Below the pieces are notes generated by a model. It made no database searches, was not told the origin of the DNA, and saw only the letters and a list, made by a program, of their open reading frames with translations. Source: Blattamonas nauphoetae (Eukaryota; Preaxostyla; Oxymonadida). Taken from it: 64,000 nucleotides of DNA. Every line of letters begins with the position of its first letter. The first letter of the stretch is position 1. The stretch spans positions 62,001 through 126,000 of the forward strand of contig JARBJD010000039.1 in the NCBI GenBank assembly GCA_033064195.1, written 5' to 3'. This document shows positions 20,461 through 31,953 of this stretch, in pieces. The position numbers were made by a program, and so were the translations under genes.

Positions 20461-21989
20461 TAGGTTTTTTTAAAACAGTATTTTCGATTCGTTTTCACTT
20501 CGTTGGAGACGAGGACTGCTATATCATCCACCATTGTTGTCGGTTTTTCTCTTTGGAACCAGTCAACACAGAAAGTGCATGACACTGAAAACGGTCGATT
20601 TTCCAGACGACTCCAGTCAAATTTGTTCTCCAAACATACGTCAACAGCTTTCATGTTGGACTCACCGCTGTCTTCCCACATTTAATCCAACTCTATCATC
20701 ATCAATCGTTCACCATTCTGACTCACAATCACGATGTGAACAGGCAGTTAGACGGTGTTTCATGTATATCTTTTCTATGCTATCCCTTCATTTTCCAGAA
20801 TAAATGATATATTCAACCTGAAAATACGTTAGAACATCTTTGATGCATGCCAAAATCAGCTCTCTGTATCCAACTCTCTTCATCTCGTATTTTCAACGAT
20901 TTCAGTCTGTCCTGTCACCTTCCTGAACACAAACAGTTTGCTATAGTCTATTTTAAGAATATTATTGGTTTTTCTCTCCAGTGCAGACAGGTCTCGCTCC
21001 ATTCTGCACGAAGCTGAGAATTTTTCGGAATTTCACTGTTTACGATCTGAATCTTCACAACAACATGAATATATGTGTTTTCCTTCAAGGCATGATATCA
21101 AAGTCAGCATATCACAAGCTCGAAATGCACGAAATCACATCCAACTCACCCCAATCTCAAACATGATACTCGCCGCAACGCATCACCATATTTCATGAGA
21201 CTGTGGAAGGTAAACGGTCGAAAGAAGGAAAGGAAGGAATGCTTACGTCAGAATCAGAACGAAGAAGGCCACTCGATGAATGACAAGTTAAGCGGAATAA
21301 CTGACACAAAGGAGCATATCACGGCACCAGCAGGTTTTTCTCGGATTCAAGAATCAGACACAGTCTTATTCAACACATCAACCAACTCTATGTTCAGATC
21401 CGGTTGATCATTCACCCTTAATAATTTCATTTCGAACAGGTTCGCAGGCTTGTGAAACAAGTGTGTCGTATGTGAAAAAAGGGAGTCGTGAAAGAAACTG
21501 CGAAATCGAATTAGCGACAGGAGTGTCTGTCATGCAACTATGGGTTCGTATTGCGACAGGTCCAGTGACTTGACAATGATACTCGTCTTATGGGCTGAAA
21601 ACGTCGGACAAATAATCAGTCCTTGAAATCGAGGAAAATGATTGTAATTATCACGGAAAGAGAGATTTCTGCAAAGGCGTATGGTCAGAGTCTTGTTGAT
21701 GACAATTTGGCACTTTTTCAGCCAGTATGGGATCGATCACACCGTGATTCTAGATGGGCCTTCATCCATCCTCTCCGTTTCATTCAACTTCATCCAATCC
21801 AACTTTCCATCACTTGACACGAAATCGAAGCAACCATGCTTGACGAATGATTGGGAAAGAGCCATTTTTTGTTTCTCTTGTTCCAGAAAGAACCATCAAC
21901 GAAATCGAAACTTTGAAGCGAATGAAAGAAAGACCTATTTAGCGACTGGAAAAGAAAGACGAAATGAAGACAAAGAAAAATAGTGAGTG
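20461..21989. other. Gene-free 1.5 kb between the epimerase and the ABC transporter
   Basis: Only short frames on both strands, with no family resemblance. I saw no tRNA, repeat or TIR pair here. Confidence 0.5.
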
Positions 21990-24900
21990 TCAGCTGTTGA
22001 GTGAGCGAATGAGAGAATTGAACGCGGATTGTGGATTGGCTTTGAGGTTGTCGGGCGTGTCGAACTCCGCAACATCTCCCTTGTCCATCACCACAATTCG
22101 AGAGGAGTCCATGATTGTGTTGAGACGATGAGCAATCACAATGACTGTCTGCTCTTTGAGTTGTTCGCGGATTGTCCTCTGAATCCCAGCATCCGTCTCC
22201 ACATCCACATTCGCTGTTGCTTCGTCCATCACTACAACACGACTGTTGTTCAGAATCGCTCGTCCAAAACACAAAAGTTGCCTCTGTCCAGCCGAGAAGT
22301 TACTTCCTCCCTCAACAACAGGAGTGTCCAGTCCGTACTCCATCTCAGAAACCACCTCGCGCATCTGGACCATGTCGAGCACTTCCCAGATTCGGTCGTC
22401 GCTGCACTTTCCTGCCAAGTCCAAGTTGTATCTCAGACTTCCTGTGAACAATGTCGGGTCTTGCGGGATAATCGCCACTGCTCGGCGCATTCGGTGGATG
22501 TCAATTTTGGAGATGTCAACTCCATCAATCAGGATCCGCCCGCTGTTAGGTTCATCGTCAGGATCGGGGTCGGTCAGGAAACCTGTCTTGGGATCGATGA
22601 TTTTGGGAGCCAGTTTTGGGTCGAGCTCGACCAGTCGGAAGAGAACGAAAAGAAGCGATGATTTGCCAGCTCCTGTGCGTCCACACACTCCGATGCTCTC
22701 CCCACCCTCGATGTCCAGATCAATCCCCTTCAGCACAAATGGAAGACCAGGGCGGTATTTGAACTTCACGTTTTCGAAAGTGACGTCGCCTCGCTGTGGC
22801 CAGCTGTCGGGAACTTCCACTTCGTGTGTGGTGGATTCCTGAGGGAGGTTGTTGGAGTAGTATTGGATGCGATCGAAGGATGTCATTTTGGATTCGAGCT
22901 CGACTGTCTGCTGGATGAGATGGAGGCCCAAGTTGGAGAAGAGCGCAGCAGACATGATTGCCACGGAGAGTGTGGAAGTGTTCATGAAGAACCATCCAAC
23001 GATGACCACGCCGAGGTTGAGGACGAGGGAGATGAAGCCGGAGTAGAGTGTCGCCCATTTCAGCCCGTGTCTGTACAGCTGGAAGATGGTCGTCCAGTGA
23101 TCGTTGACGTTGTGGAAGCGCTCCTTCCACTGTTCTTCCCTTCCGTAGCTTCTGATTGTGGTGAGGCCAGCGCCCGAGATGGTCTCGGAGAAGAGGGAGA
23201 TGACAGGAGAGCGAGCGATGGATTCGAGTCGTTGGAGATTTCGTGAGACACGGGAGTACATGAGAAGAATCAGGAGGTACAGAATCAGCACTGGGATGCC
23301 AAACGCGAGGAAGACGGGAGTGTCGACACCGACAATCACAATCTGCCCAATCACTCCGATCCACAGTGTCATGACCTGGAGGAATGTGTTGAGAAGGAAC
23401 TGGTCGACCTGTGGCATGTCTCCGCTGAACCTGTTGATGATCCTGCCGAGCGGAGTGGTGTCGAAGAAGGACGACGGACAGTTGAGGACTTGGTCGAGCA
23501 GATTGTTGTGGATTTTGGTGGCTGACCTCTTCACAGCACTCCGCACCATGCACGAGCGCAACATGAGGAGGAAGAGGGTTGCCACACCAAGCAGGCCGTA
23601 AATTCCGAGCTTCCAGAAGAATGGGAGAGATGGGAAGTCAGTTGGTGTTCCGCAGCGAGCCATCCACCACTGGGCGAAGGGAGAGACAACTTCGCCAATG
23701 ACGACGAAGAGGAGGAAGAGAATGACAGCCGGGGCGGGCATGAGAGTCTGGAGGAAGTTGACGTAGGACGAGAATTTGATTCCGCCTGTCTCCTGCTCTT
23801 CCTGCGTCATGATTGTCTTCGCATTCTCATCGTCGTTCTGCTCCTCCTGCTTCTCTTCTTTCTTCGCTTCGGCTGTCTTCTCAGTCTTCTCGCTTTTGTC
23901 GGATCTGATCAGAAATTCGTCGAAATTGATGCCCTGCTCGCGAATCTCGGCGTACGGTCCCTGTGCTTTGATTGCTCCGTCTCTCAAGACAACCACTTTG
24001 TCAGCTCGATCAAGGAATTGGAGGTTGTTGGTCATGAGGATGACAGTCTTGCCTTTGAGAGCACCGCAGATGCACTCGTCCATCAGATATCGCCCAACGT
24101 GGGCGTCGACAGCGGAGAGTGGGTCGTCGAGGATGAAAATGTCTTTGTCAGAGTAAACAGCTCGTGCAAGCTGGATTCTCGCTTTCTGTCCTCCACTCAT
24201 GTTCACACCCTTCTCTCCAATCGCCGTCTGATCGCCTGCTGCGAAGATTTTGTAGTCGGGCTGCAGCGCACACACGCGAACAGCATTCCAATACTTGTCT
24301 TCGTCGAACTCAGCGTCGAAGGTGATGTTGCCTCGGACGGTGTTGTTGACGATCCAGGGTGTTTGCGGGCAGTACGTGATTCTCCCGCTTTGGACAATCG
24401 TTCCGCAGTTTTGTTCGATGTCGCCGACAATCGCAGCGCCCAGCGATGACTTCCCACATCCGACTGGTCCGACAATCATTGTGAGGGATCCTTTTGGGAT
24501 GGAGAGGTTGATGTTGCGGAGAGTGGGCTGATTGATTTGGGAGGAAGCGGATGGTGAAGCTGACGTCGGGACGTTCGGGATTGGTGATGGTGAGACAAAC
24601 GTGTTAGGTTCGTTTGTGCTTTGATTGATGTTTGGAGACGTGTTTGGGCGGAAGATGGCGTTTGGCTCGTCTCTGACCTCTGACTCGTTCCAAACCTTTC
24701 CGTTTTGAGTGTCTTTGTCTGATGGAGATTGTTGGGGAGTGGTCATCTCTTCAATCTGCATCTTTGCGCGGTCGTTGGCGAGATCCTGCTTCCTCTTCTT
24801 GTTCTCCTTCTGCAGGCTGAGTTTCTCTTCGTTTGTGAGAGGGATGTCGGGAGCATCGCCCCATTTGAACTCTCCGTCAACAATCTGAATCGCGATTTCT

Positions 24901-26384
24901 TCGTTGTTTGGAGTGTCTCTCTTCACACTGTGACTCTTCATCTCGGGAAGAGCGAGAAAGTCCTGCAGTCTTCCTGAAGACACACCTAGCAAGACAATTG
25001 CTTGGATGTAGATGGGGATCATCGTGCACGGCTGGGTGACCATGGCGAGGTATCCAGCGTTGGGCATGACACGCACTGCGAAAGTGAGCGGTGAAGCATC
25101 GGAAAAGCCAGCGAAAGCGATGAAGCAGACAAAGTTGACGAGGATCGGCAGAGCTCGCATGATCGAGGCGCTGATCTGGATGAGGAAGACAAAGTTCTTT
25201 GTGGCGTTCACCTGTTCATTTCGTGGTTTGAGGATGGATTCGCGGAAGACATGCTCCAAACCAGAATACTTCACAACGCGGATCCCTTGGAGTGTTTCGT
25301 TTGTGACGCGGGTGCGAGTGTCGCTGAAGGCGAGGTAGGAGTTGGAGTATTTGCGGATGAGGCGAGAAAGGGCGAGAGGGATGGCAAGGACGACAACGAG
25401 AGTGACGAGAGACAGAACAACACTCCATCCCAAATCGACAATGATCAAAATGAGGCCAGCCAGCATTTGGAAGGGAGTGACGATGAGCATGGCGGCTTGT
25501 GGAGTGAGCTCAGCAATCATCCTCGCATCGACACTGATCAGCGAGATCATGCGTCCAGTGTCTGCAGCGCCGAGTGATGCCATGTTCTTCATTTTGAACA
25601 GCTTGTCGTAAACAGCACCGACAATACCAGCTCGCATGCGGACGGAGTGGTGGTAGATGACTCTGTTCCCCGCCACGTCGAAGAAGGCCACGAGAGCAGG
25701 GCAGAGGACGAGCATCACACCAGCTGTCCACGGGAAGGTGACAGGATCAGTGTGTGTTGGGTCGTCTTTGTTGGCGAGGACTCGGAGGAACATTTTGGAG
25801 AAGAAGGGAGTGAGGGCAGTGAATGCGATGTTGCACAAGAGAAGAACAAGCCCAGCAAAGAAAGGACCGAATCCTGCTGATTTGATGGCAACCCAAAACA
25901 CGTTCGGCTTCTTCACTTTGTCGATGCCTCTCGCTTCGACGTCAGCGGAGAACTTCTCAAAAACAGGTGTCCACTTCTGCTGGAAAATGACAGTGGCTGG
26001 CTTGGATCTGTCGTACTTGTGTGTGGCGGGGATGTCTCTGTCTGTGAGGGGATGGCATTTGCAGAGGAAGGGGAAGATGAAGCACATGAAGAGGTTTGCG
26101 ATGAATGGGTGGGATTCTTCAGGATTGACTGAGCGAAGAATTTCTGACGAGTCTTGCTTTGTGCTCTGATGTGAATCCTCTTGAGGATATGATGATGGTG
26201 TTGGAGTTTGGTTTGGTGCAACAATGGACGGTGACACGGGAACGAGATGGGATTCATCCCACTGTTTTGATGCCTGAAAGATTTCTGTCTCATTTGGATT
26301 TGGATTTGGTTGTTGTGGTTCCTGAGTGAATGGTGAAGTGTTTTCACTTGGATATTGTGATAGTGTGCTTGATTTTGTTGACAT
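21990..26384 (-). CDS. ABCC/MRP-type ABC transporter, full-length two-half protein
   Basis: 1,464-residue ATP-driven membrane exporter of the multidrug-resistance-associated class. The order is: a disordered S/T/Q/P-rich N-terminus (~120 residues), membrane domain 1, NBD1, membrane domain 2, NBD2. NBD1 has Walker A GPVGCGKSS (~residue 637), signature MSGGQKARIQLARA (~730) and Walker B IFILDDPLSAVD (~748). NBD2 has GRTGAGKSSLL (~1235), FSAGQRQLLCFGRA (~1360) and VVVMDEATANVD. FSAGQ in NBD2 and a DPLSAVD Walker B in NBD1 are typical of ABCC proteins. A long charged linker (about 24580-24800) precedes NBD1. There is no extra N-terminal TMD0. I start at ATG 26384 (MSTKSSTLSQYP); the longer frame upstream has no support. 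It is intronless. Substrate unknown. Confidence 0.93.
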   Translation of the reverse strand: MSTKSSTLSQYPSENTSPFTQEPQQPNPNPNETEIFQASKQWDESHLVPVSPSIVAPNQTPTPSSYPQEDSHQSTKQDSSEILRSVNPEESHPFIANLFMCFIFPFLCKCHPLTDRDIPATHKYDRSKPATVIFQQKWTPVFEKFSADVEARGIDKVKKPNVFWVAIKSAGFGPFFAGLVLLLCNIAFTALTPFFSKMFLRVLANKDDPTHTDPVTFPWTAGVMLVLCPALVAFFDVAGNRVIYHHSVRMRAGIVGAVYDKLFKMKNMASLGAADTGRMISLISVDARMIAELTPQAAMLIVTPFQMLAGLILIIVDLGWSVVLSLVTLVVVLAIPLALSRLIRKYSNSYLAFSDTRTRVTNETLQGIRVVKYSGLEHVFRESILKPRNEQVNATKNFVFLIQISASIMRALPILVNFVCFIAFAGFSDASPLTFAVRVMPNAGYLAMVTQPCTMIPIYIQAIVLLGVSSGRLQDFLALPEMKSHSVKRDTPNNEEIAIQIVDGEFKWGDAPDIPLTNEEKLSLQKENKKRKQDLANDRAKMQIEEMTTPQQSPSDKDTQNGKVWNESEVRDEPNAIFRPNTSPNINQSTNEPNTFVSPSPIPNVPTSASPSASSQINQPTLRNINLSIPKGSLTMIVGPVGCGKSSLGAAIVGDIEQNCGTIVQSGRITYCPQTPWIVNNTVRGNITFDAEFDEDKYWNAVRVCALQPDYKIFAAGDQTAIGEKGVNMSGGQKARIQLARAVYSDKDIFILDDPLSAVDAHVGRYLMDECICGALKGKTVILMTNNLQFLDRADKVVVLRDGAIKAQGPYAEIREQGINFDEFLIRSDKSEKTEKTAEAKKEEKQEEQNDDENAKTIMTQEEQETGGIKFSSYVNFLQTLMPAPAVILFLLFVVIGEVVSPFAQWWMARCGTPTDFPSLPFFWKLGIYGLLGVATLFLLMLRSCMVRSAVKRSATKIHNNLLDQVLNCPSSFFDTTPLGRIINRFSGDMPQVDQFLLNTFLQVMTLWIGVIGQIVIVGVDTPVFLAFGIPVLILYLLILLMYSRVSRNLQRLESIARSPVISLFSETISGAGLTTIRSYGREEQWKERFHNVNDHWTTIFQLYRHGLKWATLYSGFISLVLNLGVVIVGWFFMNTSTLSVAIMSAALFSNLGLHLIQQTVELESKMTSFDRIQYYSNNLPQESTTHEVEVPDSWPQRGDVTFENVKFKYRPGLPFVLKGIDLDIEGGESIGVCGRTGAGKSSLLFVLFRLVELDPKLAPKIIDPKTGFLTDPDPDDEPNSGRILIDGVDISKIDIHRMRRAVAIIPQDPTLFTGSLRYNLDLAGKCSDDRIWEVLDMVQMREVVSEMEYGLDTPVVEGGSNFSAGQRQLLCFGRAILNNSRVVVMDEATANVDVETDAGIQRTIREQLKEQTVIVIAHRLNTIMDSSRIVVMDKGDVAEFDTPDNLKANPQSAFNSLIRSLNS

Positions 26385-26569
26385 TTCAATGAAACTTTTG
26401 TTGACCCACAACCAAAACGTTTCTATCACCCTCATCGAAATGGAATTGTTCTCCACTGTTTTTCGAAAAATCAAGATCTCACAACACTTTTCACGGGAGA
26501 TCGGACGGGTCCGGCGTACCCTCCGAGCTCCGGATAACGAGCTCTGAAGGATCAGTTCTGACGTACCCA

Positions 26570-27658
26570 CAATTGTGTGAAATGGGACCCAATCTTCTTA
26601 ACTTTGTTCCCTCCATAATTACACTCCTGAAATTGTGTCATGCAACTTTCCGTTGTCCATTTCTCAATTTCGCTTCTAAATCACAGAGCCATGTTACCCA
26701 TATTTCATTTTTTGGGCTTCACAAAACACGCGAATTACCAAACCGAAACCCAAAAGTGAAGAAGAATGAATAGATGATGAAAGAACAGAATCGAACCGAA
26801 GCGGGATTGCGACGGATCAAAGGTGGTCTGGACAAATTTTCTTGTTTCATTGGTTGATCTGTCTTTTTCATTATTTTGCTCGCTTTTCTTCATTTTTAGA
26901 CTTTTATTGTAGACCTGTCTTACAGGAACAATATACTTGAAGGAATTTCCGAAACATCACGGAAACAAGGAAAAGACAAACTGGGTTGGAGGGATCGCGG
27001 ACAGAAGACTGTATCAAGCACTTCCAGAGTAAAGCATATCTTCATCAACAGGGTATTCTCTTTTTTTCTTCCATAATCGATCCAATATCGTCAGATAAAA
27101 CAGGCTCAAGTGTGGCAGTCACTCGTGAAATGAGCCATCCCTATCTCACGATCGCTTCAGTGGAAGTTTCTAATTTTCTGGAATTGATAACGATGAACAG
27201 TATTAATCAGTTACACACCATATTTAGCACTTTCTACTGACGAGTTTCCACGGGGTGAAACCGCCTCCAATTATCGCTACACATCCGAAGATCAGCGTTG
27301 ATGACTACGCCAGCTTCTTGACTTCGAATGCAATAGTCTGACATTCTTTTCTCATTTCCTCACTCTCCTTTTATCAAAAAGTGAAGATCTTCCGTTGATG
27401 CCAATTTCCTCAAATAAAAGGAATGTCATCTCGACAACTAGAATTTTGGAGAACATTAACCTCTATTTCAACAACAGTGCGGGCTAAAATACTTTTACAA
27501 TTTTTTGTGGAGAAAAAGTCTCATTTTCAGTGTTCGATTTCTGGATATTAAAGCATTTTCACGTTTAATGGACACTATTTCTGAAATAGTCATGAGTGAT
27601 TAGTGGTCTCCAAAAAATTAGGAAGGATACAAAAGTTGGGTCCCATTTCACACAATTG
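26570..27658. mobile_element. Element F: 1.1-kb inverted-repeat element, no coding cargo
   Basis: CAATTGTGTGAAATGGGACC at 26570 is repeated inverted at the right end (27636-27658). 23 bp match perfectly, and weaker inverted similarity continues inward (TTTGTTCCCTCCATAATTA against TTTGTATCCTTCCTAATTT). No clear target duplication was found. The interior carries only short frames. It occupies most of the gap between the ABC transporter and the sugar porter. Its tips differ from all other elements in the window. Confidence 0.6.
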
Positions 27659-27974
27659 ATCTCATTTGCACGTTTTTCTTGAAAAACTCTCACTCTCTCT
27701 TGCTCCCTTAAATTCTGGAAGTTTTCATCTCTCATTGAACATCCTCATCGGTTTCTTTGCGATTCTCCCCTTCCCGTGCCCAGTCGTCTCACTTGGTCTT
27801 TCGTATCTGCGCTTACGTTCATATCGATGACAAAACCACACTATACATCGTGGAACTTTAGCTGTCAGGTAGACTCTCGTGATTCCAAAAGAAAGAGACA
27901 GTTAAAATCAAGATGCAACGAAGATTGAAAAAAGCTGTTCTTAAAAGAAACCACAAAAATAGTTGATTTTGCCA
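27659..27974. other. Intergenic 3' of the sugar porter
   Basis: About 315 bases without a supported gene. Confidence 0.45.
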
Positions 27975-29429
27975 TCATATTTCAGCCTTCTGTCCTCCTT
28001 TTCCGGTAATCTCATCCAAACTCTTGCCTTTAGTCTCCCTGAGGAGGATGAAAGAGAGGACTGTGGTTGCTACTGTGATCACAAAAAACAACGTAAAGAC
28101 CCATGATTCTCCAATCCATTCAACAAGTGATGGGTACAACTGTACAATCACGACATTGCATACCCAGTTCACAAGGGCCATCATGCTCATGGCTCGCCCT
28201 CGCACTGATTCTGGGAACAATTCGGACACAACCACATTGTAAATCGGACCGGGTCCAACTTCAAACCCGAAAATAAAGATGAACACCCCAGGAAGGGATA
28301 GAATCCATTCTTTGTTGAACAAACCAGGGAAGAGATTCGAGATGGCCACCAACAGATGACCAAGTGCCATGATGCTCAGACCACTTATCAGAAGCGGCTT
28401 CCTTCCCAGTCGATCCACGCTGAACATTGCAATGATCGTAGAAAGCATGTTCAACAGGTTTGCCCCACAAGACGCAAGAATCTTCATTGTCTGTGTTGAT
28501 ACACCTGCTGACTCGAAGATTGATGGCATGTAGAACATAATTGCATTGATTCCCGTTAGTTGTTGGGCAACTGCCAGCGTGATCGCTGTGAAGAATGCCC
28601 GCTTCGAATATACCACTTCCCGAAATAATTGTCCCACTGCTGCGCATCCACCTCTCTTTTTCGCTGGAATCAATACAATATTGTTCGATTCTCCCTCCTG
28701 GTTGGCCAGTAAGCTTGCATCTTCTGTTGTCGTCAATGGAGATGGACTTCGAATTTCCTGTTCGTTCGTTTGCTGTTTCTGTTTTCGGTTCAAGAATCCA
28801 CTTGATTCGGGATAGCAGCAGCTTCCACAGAGGAGAATAATGGGGAGAACGGCGCCAACACCAAATTCGATCCTCCATCCGTCCCGAAATGAGAAGAATG
28901 CAAGGTTGAAGAGATAGGCAAGTAAGCATCCCCCACATATCGATGTTTGGAACAGGGTGACGAAGAATCCGCGGCGTTTTGAGGAGGATTGCTCACTCAC
29001 GTAGAGTGGACCTAACACACTCAGAAATCCAACCGGGATTCCACTAAAGAAACGCAGAACAATGAGAAGAACGTAATGTCTTTGTATCCCGAGGCCTGCG
29101 AGACATGCAATGCAAAATATGGTCGAAAAGATGATCACCTTTTTCGGGCCAAAACGATCGGAAAAAAAGCCTCCAGTGAATGAGCTGGCAGTTGAAAAGG
29201 ACAAGAATCAGACCCAAGTGCGGCTCCAACAAGAGTCATTGAATTAACAAGCCCTTTTATCCCAGAAGAAAGGTCTTTCCAGGGTTGTTCTGAGAATTGA
29301 CTAGAATTGGTTTAAACAATGACTAAAACCTTCAAGAACAGGCCCAGAGATTGTTTGGACAAGGCCATAAGTGAGACCTGCTAAAATTCCGACAAAGAGA
29401 GCTGCAGGATGGTTGTGTGTCTTGGTCAT
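27975..29429 (-). CDS. Sugar porter (major facilitator superfamily), three exons
   Basis: 461-residue twelve-helix hexose-type transporter of the plasma or vacuolar membrane. Exon 1 begins MTKTHNHPAALFVGILAGLT (ATG 29429). Introns at 29290-29329 (40 bp) and 29185-29213 (29 bp) restore WKDLSSGIKGLVNSMTLVGAALG followed by SFTGGFFSDRFGPKK. Family motifs are present: GGFFSDRFGPKK (loop 2-3), PESSGFL (in place of PESPR), QQLTGINAIMFY (helix 7), VDRLGRKPLL (loop 8-9), GPGPIYNVVVSELFPESVRG and RETKGKSLDEI at the C-terminus. The central loop between helices 6 and 7 is long and polar (NRKQKQQTNEQEIRSPSPLT). The stop is TGA. The transported sugar cannot be read from the sequence. Confidence 0.92.
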
Positions 29430-29480
29430 CTCGAAGTCAAACCACAGTTTTTTCTGACTTCAATCTTGGGAGATAAAATA

Positions 29481-30227
29481 ATGATTCTTTTAGCTTTACT
29501 CTCATGTATTCATCCTGAAAATGAGACAAACGTGACGTTTCCCGAGCCAATAACAAAGTTTGCCTTTATCTCGACGAACCAAAACAAAGCAGCCGCTGGC
29601 AATCGTGATGCAGTCGACTTGCTTTTTTGTGCATCAAAACAAGCTTTAAATGTGACTGCCAAATTTGTTGGTCTCACTACTTTCCGTCCGATCTGTCTCA
29701 ATCTCACACAAGACAAGACATGCTGGGCGTGTCGAAATCGTGTTGGAATCAGTGATGAAGCAACTATAATCGGACCATCCTTTGCTGTGCAATTCAACGA
29801 TACTGAAAAACCAACTATATATCTCCCGTCTCAATTCCCTAATCACAGAATCAGAATTGGTATTTTCATCTCATTTATTCATTAAATTGAATTTCTAGTT
29901 CCATACACACGCAAAGAACAGATACTGTTCATTGTATCGATATCAACTCTTCTCGCCCATGCTGTATTCTTCACGTATCGTTGTTACAAGTGTTGTCTCA
30001 AAGACGAACCATTTTTCCCGTGTTCAAGATCGGAGCCGGCAGAGTGCCAGCACAATGATGATTGTGACGATGATTTTGTCGACGATGATTCTTCCAGACA
30101 TCATAAATCTGACAAACAAGAGTTCCGAAGACCAGGCACTCATCATCATCATACTCACACATCAAAACAACATAAACATGCAAATCCAAAACAACATGTC
30201 CACAATACGGAATTTAAGCGAGACTGA
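29481..30227 (+). CDS. Single-pass membrane protein with a His-rich cytoplasmic tail
   Basis: 235 residues after splicing one 39-bp intron (29860-29898). ATG 29481 opens a likely signal peptide (MILLALLSCIHP). The lumenal or extracellular part (~110 residues) has N-glycosylation sites (NET, NVT, NLT, NDT) and cysteines. It resembles a cadherin/Ig-like or lectin fold only loosely. A transmembrane helix follows (ILFIVSISTLLAHAVFFTY), then YRCYKCCLK and an acidic then His-rich tail (DDCDDDFVDDD, GTHHHHTHTSKQHKHAN). The tail may bind metal, but that is inference. It starts 51 bp from the divergent sugar-porter start codon, so the two likely share a promoter region. No family recognised. Confidence 0.75.
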
Positions 30228-30467
30228 GGATCTGGCCACTCTTTATACAGATGTAGGACCAATTCTTCATCATGTCTTCAGAAGATCCCAATTCTTAATT
30301 CAACAAACCTTGCATTAATTCATGTCTTTTTTGAAGATAAGCGAATAATTTCAAATATATTACTCGTCTTTTTTGACGTGATTCTCTGTTTGAACTCGAT
30401 CAAGATGACCCTTTACTAGTTCATTTTCATCTCAAACCAATTCTTTTCGTATCTGGGCACTTAACAA

Positions 30468-31767
30468 ATGTCCATCACGTCGCCATCCCCAACTACACCC
30501 AGTCGAATCAAACGTATGTCTCTGAATTATTTTGTAAGCCATCTCTCATCTCACTTTCTCTTCAGCGGATAAACTCTCTCGCCATACGCCCCCAAAGGAT
30601 GATTCTGTATCCCTTTCATCGTCTCAAGGCTATACATCAGTTTTTCCTGCACGTCAATCTCCGTTTCCGCCGTCTTCAATCTCTCTCACATCCTCCCTTC
30701 GCACCATCTCTGGAACAGCTGCACAACCTATCCACAGTCAATCACGGACACCACCAAAGGACAACTCTATAATGGCAAACGCTTCAGCAACTTTTTCCTT
30801 CCAAGAGTCCTCTCCTTCGATTCACCCAACACGTGAATCAACACACAAGACATCTTTGGATGAAACAGAACAAACACATGTCAATGATGAACCACCACTT
30901 AGTAGCAAGGACTTCTCTCCTTCTCATGGTGACAACCATCCATCTGAATCAGCCCTCCCACTCACACCGCCAAAACCAAATTCTCCAACGTCTCGCTCAA
31001 CAGGCGCAGAAAACGATTCTTATCTCGGAAGTCTTACCGACCCATCGAATATCGCTGAGTCTGAGACTGAGGAATCATCAGATTCAGCTCTGTCGGATGT
31101 GTCACTCTCACTCACCCCATCCGCCCCTCATTCGCCGTCTCAAGCATCACATGTCTCTTCTTTGGATAGTTCCAGTGAGAGTGATTCATCTCTTGATCCA
31201 CAAGAACAGGAAGCAATTCGAAATCAAGTTCAGGAAAGCCTCGCTCGCGAAGCATCCCTCCTCGCACGGAAACAGAAGAAGCAACGGAAACGAAAAGAGA
31301 AAGAAGAAAGGCAAGCACAGTTAAAGAACTTGCGAGAACAAAATCAGAAGCTATCTGAAGCTATCAGCCAGGATCGAGAGACACTGAACAATTTAAAGAA
31401 AGCTCTCCAGGAAGCGAAACAAATGGAAAACAAAGAAAGAAAATCCTCTCAGCTAAATGAATCAAAGCGACAGGAACAAAAACGACGCTTGAGTGAATTA
31501 AACGAAAGAGATGCCCGGTTGGACGATGCAATCAAAAGACTTGAGAAGCAAATCAAGAAAGAGCGGTCGATGTCATCCAGCCAGAAAGGAAAGACGAGAA
31601 AAAGTCAAAAAGAAAGCAGTAGTGAAAGCGATTGGGCTGAGCGCAGTGGAAGGATCCAAGAAAAACTTGAGGAAAGAAAAGCGCAATTGGAAACTCTTGT
31701 GGATAAGAAAATTGAATTGGAAGATGAACTCAAACAGAAAGAAGGTTTTTTGAAGCTACAAGAGTGA
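30468..31767 (+). CDS. Serine-rich disordered protein with a C-terminal coiled coil
   Basis: 415 residues over two exons; the 52-bp intron at 30514-30565 joins MSITSPSPTTPSRIK to PDKLSRHTPPKDDSVSLSSS. The first ~230 residues are Ser/Thr/Pro-rich and probably disordered and phosphorylated. Residues ~235-415 form a charged coiled coil (KQKKQRKRKEKEERQAQLKN through ELEDELKQKEGFLKLQE). The family is not recognised. It is convergent with the gene ending at 31954. Confidence 0.75.
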
Positions 31768-31953
31768 ATTAGACGCGTACTTCCATTCTGACACTTTTTT
31801 CATCTTTTTCTTTGGTTTGTTTATTTTCCACCTCACTTGTTGTCAATCTCCTTTTGTCGAAGTTTCTCCTCTTTCAAAACACAGATTTGACGTGAGAAAC
31901 ATATCTAAATCTCGTAGTTGTCGAAAAATGACAAAAAAAGACGATGTTTGTTT

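Noticed and set aside
20040-20582. A 180-codon plus-strand frame
   Set aside because: Antisense to the epimerase gene and its upstream palindromes; it has no family resemblance.
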